A DNA stretch of 64,000 bases, taken from assembly GCF_033100795.1 (NCBI RefSeq), contig NZ_JAWLVI010000001.1, forward strand, positions 1 through 64,000, read 5' to 3'. Made by a program: the position numbers and the translations under genes. Source of the stretch: Pseudothioclava sp033100795. Lineage in GTDB: Bacteria > Pseudomonadota > Alphaproteobacteria > Rhodobacterales > Rhodobacteraceae. Shown in pieces: positions 44,949-52,993 of this stretch. The first letter of the stretch is position 1. The number at the start of each line of letters is the position of its first letter. Under the pieces are notes generated by a model. It saw only the letters and a list, made by a program, of their open reading frames with translations, had not been told where the DNA came from and did not search any database.

Positions 44949-46077
44949 CCATCTTCTGAGCGCCGAGGAGCGGATGTTCCTCGATACGCTCACCCGTTTT
45001 GCCACCGAGGTGTTGGTGCCGCAGGCTGCCAGCACCGACGAGACCGGCAGCTTTGTGCACGCGCAACTGGCGGCTTTGGCCGAGACCGGAATGATGGGCG
45101 CCAATCTGCCAGAGCGTTGGGGCGGGGCCGAAATTTCTGCCCATGCGCTCTTTGAGGCGGTGGCCACGGTGGCGGGGGGCTGCGCCTCGACCGTATCGGC
45201 GCTGACCGCGCATTATCTGGCCACCGACAGCCTGTTGATCGGCGGCGACGATGCCTTGCGCGCGCGCTTTTTGCCCGCTGCGGCGGAGGGGCGGTTGCTT
45301 GGCGCCTTTGGCCTGACCGAACCGAACGCCGGCTCCGACCCGGCCGACATGCGCACCCGCGCCACCCGCGAGGGCGAGGGCTGGCGGATCAAGGGCCGCA
45401 AATGCTTTATCTCGAACGGCGGGGTGGCCGATTTCATCGTGATTTATTGCGTGACCGACCCGGAGGCGGGCCATCGCGGCATTTCGGCCTTTGTGGTCGA
45501 GAAGGGCACGCCGGGGCTGACACCGGGGCGGGTGGAGCAGACCATGGGCCTGCGCGGAGGTCATGTGTGGGAGTTGGATCTCGACGTGCTGGTGCCCGAT
45601 GCCAACCGGCTCGGCGCCGAGGGGTCGGGCTTTCGCACCGCCATGCAGGTGCTCGACAATGGCCGCGTGGAAGTGGCAGCGATGGCGGTGGGCATTGCCC
45701 GAGCCGCGCTTGCCGCCGCGCGAGACTGGGCGAAGGGCCGTCGTATTGGTGGCGCGCCGCTTGCCAGCCGTCAGGGTATTCAGTGGATGCTGGCCGACAT
45801 GGCCACCGATCTGAGCGCTGCCGAGCTTTTGGGCCACGAAGCCGCGCGCCAGCGTCAGGCGCATCTGCGCTTCACCACCGCCGCCTCGAAGGCCAAGCTT
45901 TTCGCCTCCGAAGCCGCCGGGCGCATTGCCGATGCAGCGCTGCAAATTCATGGCGGCTATGGCTACACCCGCGATTTTCCGCTCGAACGCCACGCCCGCG
46001 ATTTGCGCATCATGCGCATTTACGAGGGCTCCTCCGAGATTCAACGCAACATCATCGCGGGCCGCCTGCTCGCCTGA
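44935..46077 (+). CDS. Acyl-CoA dehydrogenase within the hut operon
   Basis: A 380-residue FAD-dependent acyl-CoA dehydrogenase with all three family regions: the FAD/substrate motif AFGLTEPNAGSDPADM, KCFISNGG, the helix LASRQGIQWMLADMATDLSAAELL, and the C-terminal GGYGYTRDFPLERHARDLRIM with the probable catalytic base Glu364 in YEGSSEIQR. It introduces a C2-C3 double bond in an acyl-CoA and passes electrons to ETF. It starts inside the CoA-transferase gene and is followed after 21 bases by hutU. Its place suggests conversion of imidazole-propionyl-CoA to urocanyl-CoA; a role in another acyl-CoA pathway remains possible. Confidence 0.92.
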   Translation: MTEFDHLLSAEERMFLDTLTRFATEVLVPQAASTDETGSFVHAQLAALAETGMMGANLPERWGGAEISAHALFEAVATVAGGCASTVSALTAHYLATDSLLIGGDDALRARFLPAAAEGRLLGAFGLTEPNAGSDPADMRTRATREGEGWRIKGRKCFISNGGVADFIVIYCVTDPEAGHRGISAFVVEKGTPGLTPGRVEQTMGLRGGHVWELDLDVLVPDANRLGAEGSGFRTAMQVLDNGRVEVAAMAVGIARAALAAARDWAKGRRIGGAPLASRQGIQWMLADMATDLSAAELLGHEAARQRQAHLRFTTAASKAKLFASEAAGRIADAALQIHGGYGYTRDFPLERHARDLRIMRIYEGSSEIQRNIIAGRLLA

Positions 46078-46098
46078 CGCGCCGAAAGGACCAATCCC

Positions 46099-47793
46099 AT
46101 GACCAACCCCCGCCATAACACCCGTGACATCTTTCCGCCCACCGGCCCCGAGATCAGCGCCAAAAGCTGGCTCACCGAGGCGCCCTTGCGGATGCTGATG
46201 AACAACCTGCACCCCGACGTGGCCGAAAACCCGCATGAACTTGTGGTCTATGGCGGCATCGGGCGGGCGGCGCGCACCTGGGAGGATTTCGACCAGATCT
46301 GCGATAGCCTGCGCGCTTTGGAGGCGGATGAGACGCTTCTGGTGCAATCGGGCAAGCCGGTGGGGGTGTTTCGCACCCATGCGGATGCACCGCGCGTGCT
46401 GATTGCGAACTCCAACCTCGTGCCGCATTGGGCCACCTGGGACCACTTCAACGAACTCGATAAGAAGGGTCTGGCGATGTATGGCCAGATGACGGCGGGC
46501 TCGTGGATTTACATCGGCACGCAGGGCATCGTGCAGGGCACCTATGAGACCTTTGCCGAGGCGGGGCGCCAGCATTATGCGGGCAACCTGCGCGGCAAGT
46601 GGATTCTCACCGCGGGCCTTGGCGGCATGGGCGGCGCGCAACCCTTGGCGGCGGTGATGGCGGGCGCGTGCTGTCTGGCGGTGGAATGCGATGAAACCCG
46701 CGCCGATTTCCGCATCCGCACGCGGTATTGCGATGAAAAGGCGCATACGCTGGACGAGGCGCTTGCCATGATTGACCGCTGGACCAAGGCGGGCGAGGCA
46801 AAATCGGTCGCGCTCATCGGCAATGCCGCCGAGGTCTTCCCCGAGATCGTGCGGCGGATGCAGGCGGGCGAACCTATGCCCAATGGCCGGCCTGACATTG
46901 TGACCGATCAAACCTCGGCGCATGACCCGATCCACGGCTATCTGCCCGTGGGGTGGTCTGTGGCCGAGTGGCGCGCGCGGCAGGAAAGCGCGCCGAAAGA
47001 GGTGGAAAAGGCCGCCCGCGCCAGCATGAAGGCGCATGTCGCCGCGATGGTCGATTTCTGGAACGCGGGCGTGCCGACGCTGGATTACGGCAACAATATC
47101 CGCCAGATGGCGCTGGAAGAGGGGCAGGAGAACGCCTTTGCCTTCCCCGGCTTCGTGCCCGCCTACATTCGCCCGCTGTTTTGCCGTGGCATCGGTCCGT
47201 TCCGCTGGTGTGCGCTTTCGGGCGACCCCGAGGATATTTACAAGACCGATGCCAAAATGAAGGAGCTGTTCCCCGAAAACGCCCATCTGCACCGCTGGCT
47301 GGACATGGCGCGCGAACGCATCGCGTTTCAGGGTTTGCCCGCGCGGATCATGTGGATCGGTCTTGGCGACCGTCATCGGGCGGGGCTTGCGATCAACGAA
47401 ATGGTGCGCAATGGCGAGCTGAAAGCGCCCGTCGTGATTGGCCGCGACCATCTGGACAGCGGTTCGGTCGCCTCGCCCAACCGCGAGACCGAGGCGATGA
47501 AGGATGGCTCGGATGCGGTGTCGGACTGGCCGCTCTTGAATGCGCTTTTGAACACGGCGTCAGGGGCGACCTGGGTCAGCCTGCACCATGGCGGCGGCGT
47601 GGGCATGGGATTCAGCCAGCACTCGGGCATGGTGATTTGCTGCGATGGCACCGCCGAGGCCGACCGGCGGATCGAGCGTGTGCTTTGGAACGACCCCGCA
47701 ACGGGTGTGATGCGCCATGCCGATGCAGGCTACGAGATCGCGCAGGATTGCGCGCGTGAGCACGCGCTGAACCTGCCAGCGATCCTGAGATGA
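46099..47793 (+). CDS. hutU: Urocanate hydratase
   Basis: A 564-residue NAD(+)-dependent enzyme that hydrates urocanate to imidazolone propionate. It has the family start (PPTGPEISAKSWLTEAPLRML, split by the first helix), the NAD-binding GLGGMGGAQPLA loop, and SLHHGGGVGMGFSQHSGM near the C terminus. GAAAGGACCAATCCC is the ribosome-binding region. It is the last gene of the hut operon, separated from hutG by the CoA-transferase and dehydrogenase. Confidence 0.97.
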   Translation: MTNPRHNTRDIFPPTGPEISAKSWLTEAPLRMLMNNLHPDVAENPHELVVYGGIGRAARTWEDFDQICDSLRALEADETLLVQSGKPVGVFRTHADAPRVLIANSNLVPHWATWDHFNELDKKGLAMYGQMTAGSWIYIGTQGIVQGTYETFAEAGRQHYAGNLRGKWILTAGLGGMGGAQPLAAVMAGACCLAVECDETRADFRIRTRYCDEKAHTLDEALAMIDRWTKAGEAKSVALIGNAAEVFPEIVRRMQAGEPMPNGRPDIVTDQTSAHDPIHGYLPVGWSVAEWRARQESAPKEVEKAARASMKAHVAAMVDFWNAGVPTLDYGNNIRQMALEEGQENAFAFPGFVPAYIRPLFCRGIGPFRWCALSGDPEDIYKTDAKMKELFPENAHLHRWLDMARERIAFQGLPARIMWIGLGDRHRAGLAINEMVRNGELKAPVVIGRDHLDSGSVASPNRETEAMKDGSDAVSDWPLLNALLNTASGATWVSLHHGGGVGMGFSQHSGMVICCDGTAEADRRIERVLWNDPATGVMRHADAGYEIAQDCAREHALNLPAILR

Positions 47794-47819
47794 AGCGAAT
47801 GGCCTGATCGCTTGCGCGG

Positions 47820-48611
47820 TCAGGCCGAATGCGCGCCGCTTGCAAGGGCCGCAACGCGCGCCAGAACCTCGTCCGCCGATTTGCCCTCGCCGATTTCCTT
47901 GACGATGGCCGAACCGACAACGCAGCCGTCCGCCACGCCCGCAATCGTTTGCGCGGCTTCGGGGGTGGTGATGCCAAAACCCACGATCACCGGCAGATCG
48001 GTTGCCGCTTTGATGCGCGCGACCTCGGGGCCGACTTCGGTGGCTTGTGCGGCCTGCGAGCCGGTGATCCCCGTGACCGAGACGTAATAGACAAAGCCCG
48101 ACGTGTTTTGCAGCACCTTCGGCAGACGCTTGTCATCGGTTGTGGGGGTCGCCAGACGGATAAAGTTGATGCCTGCGTCCTGCGCGGGCAGGCACAGCTC
48201 TTCGTCCTCTTCGGGCGGCAGATCGACGACGATCAGCCCGTCGACACCCGCAGCACTTGCGTCTTTCAGGAAGCGGTCGACCCCGTGGCTGTAGATCGGG
48301 TTGTAATAGCCCATCAGCACGATCGGCGTCGTGGTGTCGGTCTTGCGGAACTCGGCGATCAGGGCCAGCGTTTTCACCAGCGTCATACCGTTGTCGAGCG
48401 CGCGCTGACCGGCAAGCTGGATCGTCGGGCCATCGGCCATAGGGTCGGTGAAGGGCAGCCCCATTTCGATAATATCGACGCCCGCGCCCGGCATCCCCGC
48501 CATGATCCTGGCCGAGGTCTCCAGATCGGGATCGCCCGCCATGATATAAGCGACGAAGGCCTTTTTACCTTCGGCTTTAAGCGCGGCAAATTTCTTGTCG
48601 ATCCGAGTCAT
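47820..48611 (-). CDS. trpA: Tryptophan synthase alpha subunit
   Basis: A 263-residue TIM-barrel enzyme that cleaves indole-3-glycerol phosphate. The ATG is at 48609-48611 (MTRIDKKFAALKAEGKKAFVAY); a much longer open frame upstream is an artefact. Catalytic Glu in DIIEMGLPFTDPMADGPTIQ and Asp in GLIVVDLPPEE are present, as is the phosphate-binding GFGI loop. It is convergent with hutU (26 bases apart), divergent from ychF, and not next to trpB. Confidence 0.96.
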   Translation of the reverse strand: MTRIDKKFAALKAEGKKAFVAYIMAGDPDLETSARIMAGMPGAGVDIIEMGLPFTDPMADGPTIQLAGQRALDNGMTLVKTLALIAEFRKTDTTTPIVLMGYYNPIYSHGVDRFLKDASAAGVDGLIVVDLPPEEDEELCLPAQDAGINFIRLATPTTDDKRLPKVLQNTSGFVYYVSVTGITGSQAAQATEVGPEVARIKAATDLPVIVGFGITTPEAAQTIAGVADGCVVGSAIVKEIGEGKSADEVLARVAALASGAHSA

Positions 48612-48759
48612 CGCGGTCTCCCTGCATATCCACAAAGCGGTTTGCGCGATGATTGCGGGAAAATCAATGCCTGCGCGCATCCCCTCGTGCCCTCTTGCCT
48701 TGCTTTGCGCCCTTCGCGCGCGTAAGAGGCGCCAAACCAGTCGGATCGAGGGAAATATC

Positions 48760-49857
48760 ATGGGCTTCAAGATGGGGATCGTGGGTCTGCCGAACGTTGG
48801 CAAATCGACCCTGTTCAATGCGCTGACCAAAACGGCAGCGGCGCAGGCGGCGAACTTTCCCTTCTGCACGATCGAGCCGAATGTGGGCGAGGTTGCTGTG
48901 CCGGACGCGCGCCTTGACAAGCTGGTCGAGATCGCAGGCTCGAAAGAGACCATTCCGACGCGCATGACATTCGTTGACATCGCGGGTCTGGTGAAGGGCG
49001 CTTCGAAGGGCGAGGGGCTGGGCAACCAGTTTCTGGCCAACATCCGCGAGGTGGACGCTATCGCCCATGTGCTGCGCTGCTTTGAAGACGGGGATGTGAC
49101 CCACGTCGAAGGCCGCGTCGATCCGGTGGCCGATGCCGAAACCATCGAGACCGAGCTGATGATCGCGGACCTTGAATCGGTCGAAAAGCGCATCGCGAAC
49201 CTCGTGCGTAAGCTGAAAGCAGGCGACAAAGAGGCAAAAGAGCAGGAACAACTGCTGATGGCGGCGAAAGAGGCGCTTGAGGCTGGCCGCCCCGCGCGCA
49301 CCGTTCAGGTGTCCGAAGACGACCGCAAAGCGTGGAATATGCTGCAACTGCTCACCTCGAAGCCGGTGCTGTATGTCTGCAACGTCGAAGAGGCGAACGC
49401 GGCGAAGGGCAACTCGAAATCCGACGCGGTGGCGAAAATGGCCGCTGAACAGGGCGCGGGGACCGTGGTGATTTCCGCCAAGATCGAAGAAGAAATCAGC
49501 CAGCTGGACGCCGAAGAGGCCGAGATGTTCCTGGGCGAAATGGGGCTGGAAGAGGCCGGTCTCGACCGTCTGATCCGCGCGGGCTACGAACTTCTGGGCC
49601 TGCAAACCTATTTCACCGTCGGCCCGAAAGAGGCTCGCGCCTGGACGATCCGCAAAGGCACGCTTGCGCCGGCGGCGGCGGGCGTCATTCACGGCGATTT
49701 CGAGCGCGGCTTTATCCGTGCCGAAACCGTGGGCTTCGATGATTACGTCGCCTGTAAGGGCGAGGCGGGCGCGAAAGAGGCGGGCAAGTTCCGCGTCGAA
49801 GGTAAAACCTATGAGGTGAAGGACGGCGACGTCCTCCACTTCCTGTTTAACGCTTAA
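48760..49857 (+). CDS. ychF: Redox-regulated ATPase YchF
   Basis: A 365-residue Obg-related P-loop protein. G1 GLPNVGKST, DIAGLVKGAS (G3), a coiled-coil insert (about 130-205) and the C-terminal TGS-like domain ending VKDGDVLHFLFNA are all present. The ATG at 48760 has GAGGGAAATATC upstream. YchF prefers ATP and associates with ribosomes. Its stop overlaps the convergent ProC-like gene by 4 bases. Confidence 0.96.
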   Translation: MGFKMGIVGLPNVGKSTLFNALTKTAAAQAANFPFCTIEPNVGEVAVPDARLDKLVEIAGSKETIPTRMTFVDIAGLVKGASKGEGLGNQFLANIREVDAIAHVLRCFEDGDVTHVEGRVDPVADAETIETELMIADLESVEKRIANLVRKLKAGDKEAKEQEQLLMAAKEALEAGRPARTVQVSEDDRKAWNMLQLLTSKPVLYVCNVEEANAAKGNSKSDAVAKMAAEQGAGTVVISAKIEEEISQLDAEEAEMFLGEMGLEEAGLDRLIRAGYELLGLQTYFTVGPKEARAWTIRKGTLAPAAAGVIHGDFERGFIRAETVGFDDYVACKGEAGAKEAGKFRVEGKTYEVKDGDVLHFLFNA

Positions 49858-50582
49858 CCGCGCTCCAGCTTATCCAGACCTTCGGCCAGTATTGCGCCGG
49901 TGCCTGCGTTCTCCATATGAAGGCGCAGGCGCTGGTTATAGCCGCCCTCGGTATTGAGCGCGGAAATCAGTGCGTCCGCCGTCGCCCCCTCAAGGCTTGA
50001 CGCCACCAGCACCCGCAAGAATGCCTCGCCCTTGGCTACGTCCGACACGCGGGCGCCAAGCCAGTTGGCCGCATCGCTGACCATCCGCGCGGCGGGGGAC
50101 AGCACGGCCTGCGCGCAAAGATAGGCGTTTAGCTCGGCGGCGTCTTGCAGGGCAATAACCTGATTTCGCGTGCCGAAAATCTGTCCGACCAGCGTTTCGT
50201 CGCCCAGCATCAGGATCGGCGAGCCACCTTTGGCGATACCGGGGAACGGGAGCATGATCGCGCGCGCTTGGGCGGGGGCGACAAGGGCTGCGGCCGCGTC
50301 CAGCGAGGCACCCGCCATCAGGGAAATCACCTGCTGATAGGCGCGGAAGGTGAGGGGGGCAAGAATATCGCCCGCGGCTTCGGCCATCAGCCCGAGGATA
50401 ACGACATCGCTTTGGTCGATGACGCCCTGATTGCTGGCGATGCTCACGCTGTCGAACTCGGCCGCAAGCGCCTGCGCATTGGCCGCGCTGCGTTCCGAGA
50501 CGGTAATCTGATGGCCGTCGTTCGCAATCCCGCGCACCACTGCGCTGGCGATGGTTCCGGTTCCGATAATGCCGATCCGCAT
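49854..50582 (-). CDS. ProC-like NAD(P)-binding reductase
   Basis: A 242-residue protein with an N-terminal Rossmann motif (IGIIGTGTIASAVVRGI) and a ProC-type layout (VILGLMAEAAGDILAPL; C-terminal helical domain). It is about 25 residues shorter than pyrroline-5-carboxylate reductase, and the conserved ProC C-terminal signature (the GG/SP-rich motif) is replaced by NTEGGYNQRLRLHMENAG. It may be a paralogue with another imine or ketone substrate. It follows the sensor kinase gene by 15 bases. Confidence 0.75.
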   Translation of the reverse strand: MRIGIIGTGTIASAVVRGIANDGHQITVSERSAANAQALAAEFDSVSIASNQGVIDQSDVVILGLMAEAAGDILAPLTFRAYQQVISLMAGASLDAAAALVAPAQARAIMLPFPGIAKGGSPILMLGDETLVGQIFGTRNQVIALQDAAELNAYLCAQAVLSPAARMVSDAANWLGARVSDVAKGEAFLRVLVASSLEGATADALISALNTEGGYNQRLRLHMENAGTGAILAEGLDKLERG

Positions 50583-50597
50583 GGGGTCTCCTTTTTC

Positions 50598-52049
50598 TCA
50601 GGCGCGGGGCAGATCAAGCCGCGCCCGAAGCCCGTGGTCTGATGGCTCAAAGCTCAGGCTGCCGCCGTGCTGTTCCGCGATTGTTGACACAATCGTCAGG
50701 CCAAGCCCATAGCCTTTGATTGCCTCGGTCCCGTCGCCGCGCCGGAAGGGCGCCAGAAGCGCGGCCATCTCGTCCGCGCGCCCGCGCCCGCCCTCGTCCT
50801 CGACCAAAATCGAGGCCATCTCCGAAGTGGCCTCGAGCCGGACATGGGCGCGGCGCCCGTATTTCAACGCGTTGTCGATCAGGTTGGTGATTGCGCGTTG
50901 CAGCGCGAGGGGGCGCGCAGACATCAGGATGCGGCGCTTTTCGGGCATGGTGACGCGCGCCTGCCAACTGGTGAAGACGGTGCTGGCGCCTGTTTCAGGG
51001 GGGGCGGCGTCGGGGTCGAACTCGACCGGCTGGCCGGCGTCCTGATAATCGGCGACCAATGCCTCGACCAGCGCGCTGAGCGAAAGCTGCCGCGGCGCCT
51101 CGATATTCATCTCGGAGCGTGTATAGGTCAGCACGCTTTCGATCATCTCGGCCATGCGGTCGATGTCGCCCGCGAACTGGTCGCGCAGCGAGGCATCCTC
51201 GATCAGGGCGGCGCGCAGACGCAGGCGGGTGGCGGGCGTGCCCAGATCGTGACTGACGCCTGAAAGAACCATCGCACGTTTTTCCAAAAGCGCGCGCTCG
51301 CGTTCGAGATGTGAGTTGATCGCGTGGGCCATGTCGTCCAGCTCGGCCGGGCCTTGGGTGGCGTAATGCTCGGGGCCGCCGTGGCGGTGGCGGTCTCGTA
51401 ACTCGTTGGCAAAGCGGCGGAAACGCTGCGAGGTGTCGCCGATGCTGACGAAAATGAGCGCCAGCGCCGCCAGCGCCAGAGCCACCGCCCAGAGGCGCTG
51501 ATCGGCGGGGGCTGCGGCACAGCCCCAGATCGCTTCGCCCTCGATACGGAACCACGCGCCCGTGTCGGTGCGCGCCAGAACCATCGGATCGGCGCAATAG
51601 CTGGCAAGCAACATCGCAACCGCGCCAAGCTGGTCTTGCGCAGAACTTTGGCCCGGAACTTCGAGCCGCGCGATGGGGTATTGCAGCTCGTCCGACAGCA
51701 CCGCGAGCGACAGGCCCGCCGTCGAAATCTCGCCGATACCGGTGGGGGTGCGCACGGGGATATGGGTGACAAGCGTCGGGTGGGGCGCGCCTTTGAGCGC
51801 CGCGAAAGCACCTGCATCGGCCTGTGCCGCCGCCTCGGGCGCAAGCGCCACCAGATACAGCCCGCTTGGTGGCGCAGCTCCATATTCAAGCGCGGCATAA
51901 AGCCCCGCCCCCGCTTGTGCCGCGCGGGACAGATGCGCCTGCCACGCCATTTGCGAGCCAGCCCAGATCGCGGCGGCGCCAAGGGTTGCGGCAAAGGCGC
52001 CGCCTGCCCAAACCCCGCCCCAGGCGCGCATGGAAAGGCGTGTGCGCAT
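50598..52049 (-). CDS. Sensor histidine kinase, GtrS-like, beside a sugar transporter
   Basis: A 483-residue membrane kinase: membrane segments about residues 10-30 and 185-205, a periplasmic sensor between them, HAMP, and a DHp domain with His267 in SGVSHDLGTP. The ATPase domain has the N box (TNLIDNALKYG) and G boxes (VEDEGGRG, GYGLGLTIV). The start ATG (52047-52049) comes 1 base after the response-regulator stop. The divergent glucose-type ABC operon recalls the GtrS/GltR system of pseudomonads; this analogy is inference. Confidence 0.9.
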   Translation of the reverse strand: MRTRLSMRAWGGVWAGGAFAATLGAAAIWAGSQMAWQAHLSRAAQAGAGLYAALEYGAAPPSGLYLVALAPEAAAQADAGAFAALKGAPHPTLVTHIPVRTPTGIGEISTAGLSLAVLSDELQYPIARLEVPGQSSAQDQLGAVAMLLASYCADPMVLARTDTGAWFRIEGEAIWGCAAAPADQRLWAVALALAALALIFVSIGDTSQRFRRFANELRDRHRHGGPEHYATQGPAELDDMAHAINSHLERERALLEKRAMVLSGVSHDLGTPATRLRLRAALIEDASLRDQFAGDIDRMAEMIESVLTYTRSEMNIEAPRQLSLSALVEALVADYQDAGQPVEFDPDAAPPETGASTVFTSWQARVTMPEKRRILMSARPLALQRAITNLIDNALKYGRRAHVRLEATSEMASILVEDEGGRGRADEMAALLAPFRRGDGTEAIKGYGLGLTIVSTIAEQHGGSLSFEPSDHGLRARLDLPRA

Positions 52050-52050
52050 C

Positions 52051-52782
52051 CTAATCCCCGTCGCGGGTGACATCGACAGCGAAGATATAGCCGACGCCGC
52101 GCTCGGTCCGCAGCATCTGCGGCACCTTCGGGTTGGCCTCGATTTTCGACCGCAGCCGCCCGACCAGCACGTCAATCGCGCGACCCTGCGCCTCGCTTGA
52201 GGCGTCCTCGCCATCGTCCAGCGCGGTTGCGATTTCCTCGCGGGTCAGCGGGATGAACGGATTGGCCAGCAACACCTTCAAAAGCGCGGTTTCGCGCCGT
52301 GAGAGCGCCACCTCGAACCCGCCCGGCGCGGTGATCTCGTCGCGTTTGCCATCATAGCGCCAGCCGCCGAATTGCCACAGGCCATTGCTGCGCCGGTAGC
52401 TAAGCGACGACGCCCGCCGCCCGCGCCGCAGAACGGCCCGCACCCGCGCGGTCAGCAAATCGGGGTTGAAGGGTTTGGCGATATAGTCATCCGCGCCGAC
52501 CTCATAACCTGCCATCCGCTGCGGATCGGCGGACAGCGCCGAGACCAGAATGATCGGCACATCCTGTTCGGCGCGCAGCCGCCCGCAAATCTCGATGCCG
52601 TTCTCATCGCCCAGCATCACATCAAGCAAGATCAGGTCGATGCGGCCCGTATCTATGCGCGCGCGCACTTCGGCCTCGGTCGAGGCGGGCAGGGCGATAA
52701 ACCCCTGCCGCTGAAGATACTGCACCATCATGGCGCGCATCTCGGCGTCGTCATCGACTATCAAGAGCCGCGGAATCGTCAT
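52051..52782 (-). CDS. OmpR-family response regulator, GltR-like
   Basis: 243 residues: a receiver with Asp10-11-12, phospho-acceptor Asp54 in LILLDVMLGDENG and the KPF Lys, then a winged-helix DNA-binding domain ending TERGVGYIFAVDV. The ATG 52780-52782 has GGGAGGCTCC before it; a longer open frame through the promoter is not supported. It is divergent, across 211 bases, from the sugar ABC operon, with a direct repeat TGTAACA in between. Confidence 0.92.
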   Translation of the reverse strand: MTIPRLLIVDDDAEMRAMMVQYLQRQGFIALPASTEAEVRARIDTGRIDLILLDVMLGDENGIEICGRLRAEQDVPIILVSALSADPQRMAGYEVGADDYIAKPFNPDLLTARVRAVLRRGRRASSLSYRRSNGLWQFGGWRYDGKRDEITAPGGFEVALSRRETALLKVLLANPFIPLTREEIATALDDGEDASSEAQGRAIDVLVGRLRSKIEANPKVPQMLRTERGVGYIFAVDVTRDGD

Positions 52783-52845
52783 GGAGCCTCCCTCTCCGAG
52801 CATTTGGGGGCATATTGCACGTCCGGTGGCAAATCGGGAACCGCT

Positions 52846-52862
52846 TGTAACAACGTGTAACA
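52846..52862. promoter_or_regulatory. Direct repeat, likely response-regulator site
   Basis: TGTAACA occurs at 52846-52852 and 52856-52862, exactly one helical turn (10 bp) apart, between the divergent two-component and ABC-transporter operons. This is the classical arrangement for OmpR-family regulators. It sits about 64 bases before the regulator gene and 130 before the binding-protein gene. Confidence 0.55.
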
Positions 52863-52993
52863 GAACCCCCGGAAATCGCACATTTTGCGGCCCCTGGCGT
52901 GTTTGTGACGGCTTGTCCCTTCCGCCCGCGTGCCGCCAGTATAGGGCATCGCCGCTCTGGAGGAGAGTGGCTGAAAAATCTGGGAGGATTTCC

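Noticed and set aside
44929..47451. An 840-codon open frame on the minus strand
   Set aside because: It is antisense to the acyl-CoA dehydrogenase and hutU genes, which have clear family motifs. Long antisense frames are expected at this GC content, and the translation has no recognisable domain.
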